A stretch of DNA of 64,000 nt from the NCBI GenBank assembly GCA_009829735.1, contig CM020620.1:20744020-20808019 (forward strand). The letters run 5' to 3'. A program made the position numbers and the translations under genes. Positions 20,872-29,855 of this stretch are shown piece by piece. The stretch comes from Pyropia yezoensis (taxonomy: Eukaryota; Rhodophyta; Bangiophyceae; Bangiales; Bangiaceae). The notes below the pieces were generated by a model. The model had not been told where the DNA came from, made no database searches, and saw only the letters and a list, made by a program, of their open reading frames with translations. The first letter of the stretch is position 1; the number at the start of each line of letters is the position of its first letter.

Positions 20872-21432
20872 AGTCACAATCAGTCAACCGACGCAACGAC
20901 CACCACGAATAAGAGAGCGAGGGGGTAGATTGGGGAGAGTAACAGTAGGTCACAGTCACAGGTAAAAGCTCAACACAATCGATCAGGTCGCAACACCACG
21001 AGTACAAGAAAAGGACCGGATCCCTATCCGTGTGCCAGGGCCGAAGACGGCGTCACCACAAGGGTGACGGAAACCCGTCCCCTGCTGCTCCACCAATGTA
21101 GCACAATAGGAATCCGTCGCACGTCCACTCTCAGGGAACACTCACCAAGGGGGATCGGCACCAACGTCACCGGGAGGCCAAGGTTGCTGTCCTTGGAGCG
21201 CAAGCCACGGGACCAAGATGGGAGCCCAAATGGGAGGGGTTTGTTGTTCTACCTTGGCCGGCGGTGGATTCGCCACCGGCCCCCTCGTTATAAACCCTCG
21301 GAGACACTACTAACTACCCTCCACCCCAAGATGCAAGTCCCTCTGGTCATACGTAACTTATAGATACCGTGACCAGCTCGGACTCTCAAATTGGAAGTTA
21401 AGGATTAGAAGTAGCCCCCCCTAATATTAGGG
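20872..21432 (-). other. 5' leader and possible 5' LTR of element A
   Basis: About 560 bp lies upstream of gag on the element strand. It carries the same inverted-repeat signature: CGTCACC..GGGTGACG near 21053, CCGGCGGTGG..CGCCACCGG near 21258, and CCCTAATATTAGGG at the outer edge. A TATAAA word occurs near 21291 on the plus strand. Without a second copy in the window I cannot define LTR borders or a primer-binding site. Confidence 0.45.
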
Positions 21433-24400
21433 TCACAATACGGACAACCATATTGCTACAGAGACCAACGGGCAGTTTGCAACGCCTTCCACGACCGCCA
21501 TGTCCGCTACAACCGCCACGTCACCGTCGGGCTGCCGAACAATCGCCCGCACCTCAGCCACCGACAATGTGGATGCGTCATTGGCCTGGGTGCACAGAAC
21601 AAAGTCGTACCAGGGATCACCGCGGAAGAGAGGGGACGCGTATAGCAGCTGGGTGACAGTCCAGCCGCACTCAAACACAGCCTCGAAGCTAATGCGAGTG
21701 CTGATGCGCACTAGCGCGTCCTGGGGCAAGTCGAGGGCATCGGCAACACCTGCCAGCCCTGGCCACTGAGCCATTTCTGACAAATACACTCGTCGCAGGT
21801 AGTACGCCGGGGTCCGCGCGGCAGCCGTGTCAGCAACGTCGCCAGGTGGCACCGCCGCACGAGGTTGACTACCGGTCGCCCAATTGCTCGTACCAGCCGT
21901 CCCACCTGCACCGCTGGCATCAGCCCGTGCGTCTTCCTCGTCAAGGAGGCCCTCTCCGTCGCTGTCGCTGTCATCATCTCCGGCGAGCTCATCAGAGCCC
22001 GCTACTAGAGTCTCTTCCTCCTCAGCATTGCGCCGCAGGATGATGCGGGCGCCCTGCACCTGTACGACAATCTGGCGAGTGAAGTCCGAGATCCCCTTGT
22101 TGGTCCGCGCGTAGTAGGGCTTGTCATCCTTGTGCAGGCGCTCGTTGACACCTGCATTCCCGTTGTTCAGGTTGCCGTGCATGCGTATGGCCTCCATGAC
22201 GTGGCACAATAGCTTGTGCACCTTTGTAGAGTGCTGCGGGCCTAAGATAGGCGTCAGGTACATCGTGACGAAGCGCTCTGCTCGATCGGCGATGCACTTG
22301 CCCACGTCGACTGTGAGGGGCAAGGGGGCGGTGGAGCACGTGTATCCGGACATCTCAGCGTGTAGCACCGCGAACTCCGCGAACATCGCCGTGATGGCCT
22401 CGTCAATAGGCGTCTCGTGCCACACAACGTGATATGCAGGCCAGTCAAACTGAGCTGTGCCTGCGTTGCTGGCTGAGTCGTTGCTCGCGTCGCCTTCTTC
22501 AGGCGGATTTGCAAGACCCAAAGCCGCGACACGAGCAGCAAGGTCAGGGACAGCATCGTGAACACCATCGCAGGCAGGAGGAGGCGTGCTGGCCAGAGGT
22601 ACGGGAGGCGCCTCTGCATCAACCGCTGCAGGTAATGGCAGAGCCCCACGCGTACGCCAGACAGCAGCCACCAAGTAAGCCATAGTTGACACGCCCTCCC
22701 GCTGATGCTTTCCAGTGAAGACGGACTGCGGCTCGTCGTGCTTGACCAAGTACCTTCAGAGAGTCAGACAGTCGTTCATGAGCACATGCGGGACACAATA
22801 CAATGCGGGCGGACAAGCACAGAGCGAGGCACACGGAGCAATCGTCAGCCACACATGACCCGGTTGTTTGTGACACCAGCAGCTCCCTGTGGCCACAGCT
22901 CATAGTGAACTCAGGAGCAACATTGTGTCGCTGGCGGCGGCCAACAGGATGTTATTTGCTGCCACACCTGGCGCGACCTGGACAGGAACGTACCCTGGCG
23001 GCGTCTTGCAGGCTTTACTGCGGCGGCCGAGGTGCTGCAGACGCTGATTGCAAACGCGGCGCGACGCCGCGTCCGTTCCTAGGAGTGGCGTGCCCCCGGC
23101 GCAAATCTTCGGGAAGACCTCCACGAGCCACTGCACGAGCAGCCTCGTCACACCCAGGTCCAGCACCTGCGTCGTCATCGAGAGCAGAAACACCAAGAGA
23201 GAGACACATCGGCACACACCGTCAGACACTTGGCTTCACCACAGCGAGTCAACGAAAGCTTGTACACCACAAGGCGTCGTTCAGGCTCGTGCAAACCAAC
23301 GTACGTGCAGAGCATCAAATCCAATCATCTTGTACAGCAAGTAAGGAGATGTGGAGAGGCCCTCCATAGCGGCCAATGCCGGCACAAAGCCTGTCAGGCT
23401 GTCCGAGGCCTCAAGCGTCTCCTGTCTTGCGCGTTGCCTGTTGTGCTGCCTGTGGCCGTCGACCTCCAGCTGGCGCTCTAGAGTCTCGACCACGTCGCGG
23501 TCAGAAGAGTCAAGCGCCTCTGATGAACCAGCAACGTCGACGAGCACATCACACTGGGAGCATGGGCGCTGGCACTGGCCCGCCTTCAGGCATAAGACAG
23601 CACGCTCTTCCGGTTGATCGCATACATACAGGAACACGCGAGGGAAGGCCATCACATGCCGGCCCCCTACACAAACCTCAGCACCAAATCGGCTTGCCGC
23701 CATTGCCGTCCGCATGCAGACGTACAACACGCGCTGAAGGATTCCGCACCGACGTAGCCGGGAGCGCTCTTTGGCTGCCGTCTCGACCAAGGTCCGCACA
23801 ATGGGGATGTAGGCGACGGTCATCCAGTGGATGTCACCGGTCACGTCGTTGACAAGGCAGACTCGTACCGGGTACAGTTTGTGAGCTGGTGAACACAACC
23901 AGGGGTTAGCGAAAGCCAAGCAGTGAGGTCAAATCAACAGAGTAATAGGGAAAGTCAGCAAGCGGACGTGGGGCAAAATCATAGCGCACACTCGTTGAAG
24001 CGCCAGGGTATCTCACTGGCAATCGCTGCATTCCCTCGAAGGTGGTTCGAAAGCGATAACGTACCACCGGACCACGACAGCTGGCTGCTGTCACTGTATA
24101 GATGGAGACCCAGCACAAAGCTTGTACAACCATGAGTTGCGACGACCTCCTTCTCACAGAGGCGGAACGCGTCACCGTCCATGGGGGTTTGACGCAGATT
24201 GGATGGAGGTGCAGGGCCTTCGTCTCCACTCCACAGCCGCATGCCAGCTGTGCCCTCGCGGAGCCGAGCCAAAACCACCTCCATGACCGAGCGGTAGTAC
24301 ACCTCGTACACAGCGCCGCCCTCCCGGATCTTGAGCTTTTTCCAGCCTGCGCTGAGCACAGCGTCGTTGATGTCGTCTCGCAGCGCATTGGTAAAGGAAG

Positions 24401-25148
24401 ACACAGTGGGGAAAACAGCGCTTAAAGAGAGATCTTCACTGACCTCCATCGGGTCCACCGCGTCGCGACGGTCCCAAACCTCCAAGAAGTTGTACAGCTG
24501 CTTCTGTTCTTTCAGCGACAAGCCCGCGCCACCGACACCGAGAAAAAACTTCTGCAACGCGCGAAGACGGGTGGTGTTAAACCTCCCGGAGCGACTGTTC
24601 TTGCGTCGCTCTAAAATGGGGACAGACCGCGCAGCATCATCAAGCACCTCGTAAAGACAGAAGACTCGAGTAGCCAGGGACTGGTACTGGTACTCGACGT
24701 CCATGGAGCCATTAGCAGCGCCATCCTGCGAAACACCCGTCAGCTCCAGCAGTGGGTACAGTTGAGCTCGGATGGCGGCGTCATAGCTGCCGGTATTGTC
24801 GGCCACGAGAGTACTGACACCAGAAATTGGCGCATCTGTCGGCAGGGCATCGGGCGGATCTGGCCCACTGCCATCCCCAGGCTCGGCCTGCTCGACAGGG
24901 CGTCTGTGGACGCCCACTATGAGGTCCAATCTACGGCGCGCCCTGGGATGCACGGGGACACCGTCCTTGGCAGCGGCGGCATCGTCCGCGCAAGTTGGAG
25001 ATCTTGCTCTCTTCCTGCTGGTAATACCGTTGCCGTGTTCTCTTCCGTGGGACGACCGTTGGTGCCACACAAAGCCGCCTTTGCTGTGGGTCTCAAACCC
25101 GCAGACGCAGCACACGAGCAGCCTGGCCCGCTTTTTACGGCCTGACAT
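21433..25148 (-). CDS. Plavaka/CACTA-like DNA transposase, four exons
   Basis: Exons 25148-24065, 23885-23305, 23166-22994 and 22753-21433 join in frame (3159 nt, 1052 aa). All three donors are GTACGT and the acceptors end in AG. The N-terminus has a C2H2 finger (Cx2Cx12Hx4H, CCVCGFETHSKGG to HQRSSH). The first junction creates YSDSSQLSWSGAHKLYPVRV, which fits the family's Asp motif followed by a YPVYL-like strand. Exon 2 continues with VAYIPIV, FPRVFLYVCDQPEERA and CQRPCSQCDV (the DYPEQ and CPxC positions of Plavaka transposases). The second junction gives FDALHVLDLGV (the DxLH region). Exon 4 has KVHKLLCHVMEAIRMHG and NERLHKDDKPYYARTNK (the late His/Glu region). The family is named by motif order, from memory of the family. 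No inactivating change is visible. No terminal inverted repeats were found. Confidence 0.75.
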
Positions 25149-27074
25149 GTCTGTGACATATAGTCGTAGTAGAAAATAAAACAAGAAGCAGGACCTCATA
25201 ATGCCGTCCGGTGTCAGAGTCACTGGCCAGTACACAACAAATATGCCGCCACTGCAAGCTCGGCATTGGCAGTCAAGCGAGCACAGTCCCCCCTGCACAA
25301 TAACAACCAGAAGGGGGCAGCGGAGCGGTACTTACAATGGAGGGAGCAGGTAGCCGCCGGATCCACAGTTCACGGCGAAACAGAGGTAGGTGAGCCGTCG
25401 GAGTCCACAGGGAACAGACCAGCACATAGGCGTGGGGAGCGGGCAGGTTGGCGCTTCTACGCAGACAGCAGTGCGGCAAGAAGCAGGTGTCACGTCGCCT
25501 TCAATGAGTGGCCGGAGGATGGGACAGAGCGGGGTGTGGATTGTCGAAGACGATGGATAGGAGCGTGGCCCGTGGAGGCGGGCGATGTGGCGGGTAGTAC
25601 GTTCATATGTGAAGGACAGCGGCCCGTGCGCCGTCGCGGAAAGCGAAGAGCGTGGCGCGCCAGGTGCAGGGAGGGGAGGGCAGCAGCTTCGTCTTTCTGG
25701 CAATGAAGAAGGTCCGCCGGCCCAAAGTCTCTCGTGCAATCCGCACCTCCTAAGGACCAGCCCGTCACACAGTAGAGCAGCGCACTACAACCAGCCACAC
25801 ACAGGCCCTCCGCAACGCCCCTCCACCGGCCAGGTGCGCGTCTGCACCGTACATGGCACTACCAGAGCCCAAGCGACACCGTGTGTGGTGAACGCGCGCC
25901 AGGGCGCGTGGGCAGCGGAGCAAGCTCGGCCTGTGTGGGGCTGACGCCCGGCGCAATCTCCAACCCCCCGCCGCCCCCCCCCCCCCCCCCCCCCCCCGAA
26001 CCTCCCCCCTCGCCACATTGTACCTGCCCCCACGGCCCCCCCACTGCCCTTGCACCGCACAGGACCCTCCAATGTGGTCCGCGATGGACATGCAGCGTAC
26101 AGAAAGTGTGGCCGTGGCTCCTGGAGTTGGCAGATGGTGAAGGTCGTCTGTAGGACGTCTGTTGCCGACGTCGACGAGTCCCATCGAAGCCCATCGAGGC
26201 CCGTCGAGACCACGGCCAGTGAGAAATGCTCAACTCGGCCAGCGTAAGTAGCTGTGGCCCAGAAAAACTGCGTCACAGAAACAGAATTACGGATGCTTCG
26301 ACCAATGGATGTGCGACATTGTCCACATTTGAGAACTCCGTACCGTATTTCTTGGGCCATCAGCCCAACAGATTCCACCAACCCCACGCGATCTGCCTCC
26401 CTCGGCTTCTCGTCAGCGGAAGCGTGCCGACACACCACTTTGCCTCCCTGCGTTCCGGGCGATATCTGCCGAGCACCCGTGCAACACCAGTGGTCCCCGT
26501 CTGTGCCTGGCGCGGCGCAGCCTCCCAATGTCGGACTGCTTGGCTGCACACGCCCTCTGTGCCCACGGATCGGCGCCTGTGACGGTATGTCCACTCCTGG
26601 ACGGCCAGGCAAGTAGCCGGTGTCCGCGAAGAATGCTACGAGCAGCACAGCGACTTCGGCCGTCTGTACCCGCAGATATGCGCGGCAACTAGTGCGGGCT
26701 GTGTGGCGCATCTCTCTTCTGATGTGAGGTCTGCATCCAGCTGTGCTGACGACCCCTGCCCGCACACTTTTCTGTGTGGTCCTGCGTGGCCCTCTGTGCT
26801 GTCGCACCCATGCACTGGTCAATAACCGCTCGTCAGTTTCTCGTGTGCGGTTGCCACTCCACCACCCCATCCCCGCGCTCTATTGTGCGCCTTGGCACGT
26901 GCGTTCTTGGGTGTACTCCTGTGTACAAAAGCGTCTCCAGGCACTGCCAGTGGGCTTCATGAGCCGTCTCTGAGAGGTGTACCTGACGACATTTCCGGGG
27001 CGGAACTTTGTGCCTCGCTCTCTTCCTGACCTGGTTGACTTAAGCCTGCCCGATCGCTTCACCTTACCCTCACT
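25149..27074. other. Divergent intergenic region between the transposase and the 926-aa ORF
   Basis: Short overlapping ORFs occur here, but none shows a domain. The region contains a poly-C run at about 25975-25997 and a CATCGA repeat copy at 26165-26210. Its position between two head-to-head genes suggests it holds both promoters. I see no clear core elements. Confidence 0.5.
26165..26210 (-). repeat. CATCGA-rich dispersed repeat, copy 2 (inverted)
   Basis: Bases 26187-26208 are the exact reverse complement of 127-148. Surrounding bases continue the CCCATCGA pattern. This fragment is shorter than the copies at the window start and at 30660-30830. Confidence 0.65.
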
Positions 27075-29855
27075 ATGCCCCCTCGACGTCATCTCCAGCT
27101 CGTCAACAACCTTCCGGAATCGCAGCCGACAGCTGAACTTGAAGGCGAGGCGGCAGTAGCCGCAGTAATGGCGGCTATGCCGACGGGCCAGGCGCAGCTG
27201 CACTGGACCGCACCGGGTTGCACCACGGATGCGTCATCCGACCTCGCGCCTCTGCTGCCGTCCCCGGCGGCAAGTGCGGCCCGGCCACCTCTTGCCACTG
27301 GTCGGCTACCTGCAGCGGAAGGGCGCGGGATGGTGTTGCCCCCGCGCCGACCTGGGCTGCCCGCTGCGGGGGCATCGACGCCCCCGCGCCGTACCTCTGG
27401 AGTGAAGTCAGGGAAGCGTCCGCTGGGGGTGCCCATCTCGCCCAATGGCAGCAGCGCTGCGGTGGGGGCAGGCGGAAAGGCGCGGAAGAGAGGGACTGCT
27501 GTGGCGGCGCGTGCTCCCACCGCTCAGCCAGACCAACTTGCTGGAAGCAAGGCCGTGGACGACGGCGATGGGGCTTCACCTGTCTCTATCACTGATGTCG
27601 CTCGCCGAGACAAGTGTGCCACGACGGCCCCTGTGGCGGCTCGTGGGAAGGGCGCTTCTGTGCCCAATGACCCGCGTCGACCGACTCTCCCACCTCCTGC
27701 GTCGCCGTCGTCGCCTGGATCTCATGACCAACCAGCACCGTCATCGATCCCGGGGGTGCACAGGCCATCATTATTCGTGATGCCTTTGCAGAAGCGTCTG
27801 GCGGCTGTGGTTGGGCCACCGAGGGGTCTCTCGTATCGTGTTCCCCTCATACCGGTTGCTGACCAGGCGGGTACACCTGGAGGTAGGTCACTTACGCGGG
27901 CTCCAGCCCCGTCGTTGCCCAAGGCTCCCAAGGGCGTTCGAAAGCCAGCTAAGACGCGTGTGAAGCGCGCACCCAAGAAAGGGGCAATGCCGGAAAAGCT
28001 TCCTGCCGCCGGTCCTAGCCAGGCTCCCGATGGGCCTCCAACGGCAGCGTCGCAAAATGGTGCTACGTCGCTGGCTGAGGCTCCTCCCGTGCATCAAGTT
28101 AGGGACCTTCCTGATGTTTCTTCCGTGACAGTAGGCACCATGACCAGGGTGTTTGCGGAGGGCCTGCGCCCCATGTGTGCCCATTTGGCTAGGCTGAGCA
28201 AGAAGCTCGACGAGGTCCACACCTCCGTCAACCGCCTTTCGACGAGCTTGCACAACCAGGGCGTTGGGAACGAGCGCACCGCCCAAGCTGTGGTGCAACT
28301 GCAGGGCGCCGTCAAGGGCGTGTATGACGGGGTGGTTGCCAGAGTCAAGAAGGAGCCTGTTGGGGCGGTCAAACTTCGCGGGAGCACCGCGATGTTGGAC
28401 GACTGCGAGGCCCAGCAGGAGCTGGCAACCATTAATGATAAGGAGCTCGGTGATGTGCGCGACGTGGCCAAGAAGGCCCTGATCGACGAGATGTTGGGGT
28501 CCACCGAGAGCTACAAGGCGATGCCCAACCGTGCACGCTTCCTGGGTATGCTGTGCGAGGCTTGCGAAAGCGTCCGAGGTGGGACCCGCGACGACTCGGA
28601 GGCGTACCTTGCCAGCTTCCGTGTCTTTTTGACGACAGCCGGCACCCCAACGGAGAAGCGCGTTCGTGTCAGTGAGAAGCTCTACCGCATTACTAGCCAC
28701 GTGACTGAGGCGTTGCGGAAGGTGGCCATGCAGGCGTACTTCAGCAGCTTGGGCGAGAACGTGGACTCGATGGCGCCCGAGGTTGCGGCCAAGTGGCTGC
28801 AGAAGGGAAAGTATGCATGCTCTCCAACGGCGGACGCCGCCATCAATGCTGCTCTGAAAGCGATGTTCAGACGTAATGGCCACCGGTCGCGCGTCGTTCA
28901 GCCCGAGGTCGTTGGCGACGCTGAGTACGTCGACGCAAGTACGGGACACGTCGGGCTCATCGCCCACTGGGCGCGCGGCGTGTTTGAGAAGGTGGCCGGA
29001 GCCCGTAAGCCGCGCCGCAGTGGCAACGATGACAATGCGTACGATGGGTGGCGGGAGGAGGTGCGGCATGTCAGCAAGTTCCTCCGCAAGCACCAGAACG
29101 TCGAGGCCGGTCTCCGGCTGTGTGATGGAGAGGACAAACGACGTGCCATGCACGTTGCTGACGACGGCACCTTTGTGATTGACGAGTCGGGCGATGAGCT
29201 GCAAGAGCGTCCGGCTCGTCCCGCTGGGTCCGGTGGCTCTGCGGGGTCGAATGGCACTGCGGGGGCGTATGGAGCTGAGGGGTCGGATGGCTCTGCCGAT
29301 CCGGAATGGGATAGTAGTGCGGAGCTGCTGCCTGCGTATGCTTCTGGGAACGGCCGTGTGGACGGAGGGGAGGGCGTTGACGGTGGAGAGGGATATGATG
29401 ACGGGGAAGGTTATGGTGACGGGGAGGGCGTTGGCGCTGGGGAGGGCGTCGAGCGTGAGGAGGGAGTTGCCGGAGAAGAGAGCGTTGGTGGTTGGGAGGG
29501 CGTTGGTGAGGGGGAGGGGGTTGCCGTCGCGGATGGTGTTGAGGATGGGGAGGGCGCTGCCCGTGTGGGGGACTCCGACGATGGGGCCGGCCTTGGCGCC
29601 GCGGGGGGCGTGGTCAATCGGGCTGTTGGTGACTCTGCGAGAGTCGTGAGCAGTGGCGCTGGTATTGGCGCCACGGATGGCGTTGACGCTGTGGGGGGCG
29701 CCGACGCCGTGGTTGGCGTTGACGCTGTGGGGGGCGCCGACGCCGTGGTTGGCGTTGACGGTGGCGAGCTGGGCCCCGCTCCACCCGGCCTTCTTCCCGA
29801 GAGCGTCGCATATCCTGGCGGCTTTGCGGAGTACCTTGAGGAGGTGCCACTGTGA
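27075..29855 (+). CDS. 926-aa protein of unknown family, candidate second gene of the DNA transposon
   Basis: The ORF is intronless from the ATG at 27075. Residues 1 to about 340 are Pro/Ala/Arg-rich, disordered and basic (KTRVKRAPKKG). A structured central part of about 350-700 follows. It has a heptad-like helix (MTRVFAEGLRPMCAHL, LARLSKKLDEVHTSVNRL) and a conserved-looking alpha-helical block (FLGMLCEACESVRGG, EKLYRITSHVTEALRKV). The tail is acidic Gly/Glu/Val repeats (GEGVDGGEGYDDGEGYG). I do not recognise the family. CACTA-type elements often carry a second, DNA-binding accessory protein. The divergent position next to the transposase fits that role, but it could equally be a host gene. 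The long minus-strand frame opposite it is a shadow. Confidence 0.6.
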   Translation: MPPRRHLQLVNNLPESQPTAELEGEAAVAAVMAAMPTGQAQLHWTAPGCTTDASSDLAPLLPSPAASAARPPLATGRLPAAEGRGMVLPPRRPGLPAAGASTPPRRTSGVKSGKRPLGVPISPNGSSAAVGAGGKARKRGTAVAARAPTAQPDQLAGSKAVDDGDGASPVSITDVARRDKCATTAPVAARGKGASVPNDPRRPTLPPPASPSSPGSHDQPAPSSIPGVHRPSLFVMPLQKRLAAVVGPPRGLSYRVPLIPVADQAGTPGGRSLTRAPAPSLPKAPKGVRKPAKTRVKRAPKKGAMPEKLPAAGPSQAPDGPPTAASQNGATSLAEAPPVHQVRDLPDVSSVTVGTMTRVFAEGLRPMCAHLARLSKKLDEVHTSVNRLSTSLHNQGVGNERTAQAVVQLQGAVKGVYDGVVARVKKEPVGAVKLRGSTAMLDDCEAQQELATINDKELGDVRDVAKKALIDEMLGSTESYKAMPNRARFLGMLCEACESVRGGTRDDSEAYLASFRVFLTTAGTPTEKRVRVSEKLYRITSHVTEALRKVAMQAYFSSLGENVDSMAPEVAAKWLQKGKYACSPTADAAINAALKAMFRRNGHRSRVVQPEVVGDAEYVDASTGHVGLIAHWARGVFEKVAGARKPRRSGNDDNAYDGWREEVRHVSKFLRKHQNVEAGLRLCDGEDKRRAMHVADDGTFVIDESGDELQERPARPAGSGGSAGSNGTAGAYGAEGSDGSADPEWDSSAELLPAYASGNGRVDGGEGVDGGEGYDDGEGYGDGEGVGAGEGVEREEGVAGEESVGGWEGVGEGEGVAVADGVEDGEGAARVGDSDDGAGLGAAGGVVNRAVGDSARVVSSGAGIGATDGVDAVGGADAVVGVDAVGGADAVVGVDGGELGPAPPGLLPESVAYPGGFAEYLEEVPL
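29685..29756 (+). repeat. Two perfect 36-bp tandem copies within the 926-aa ORF
   Basis: Two identical 36-base units (29685-29720 and 29721-29756) encode DAVGGADAVVGV twice. This points to recent in-frame expansion of the acidic/Gly tail. Confidence 0.9.

Larger units (their letters stand above)
13241..21432 (-). mobile_element. Ty3/gypsy chromovirus-type retroelement A, left end lost in the gap
   Basis: On the minus strand the order is leader, gag (20871-18688), pol with protease, reverse transcriptase, RNase H, integrase and chromodomain (to 14513), a 24-bp repeat array, then a plus-strand ORF (13243-14033). The whole tract shares a distinctive density of short inverted repeats, from the gap edge to the palindrome CCCTAATATTAGGG at 21419-21432. 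That palindrome abuts the stop codon of the neighbouring transposase. I could not find a matching LTR pair inside the window. If the plus-strand ORF is internal, the 3' LTR would lie in the gap. Confidence 0.88.

Noticed and set aside
25785-26870. 361-codon minus-strand frame between the divergent transposon genes
   Set aside because: There is no domain. It contains a poly-G stretch from the C run at 25975, crosses a dispersed repeat, and has several competing frames.
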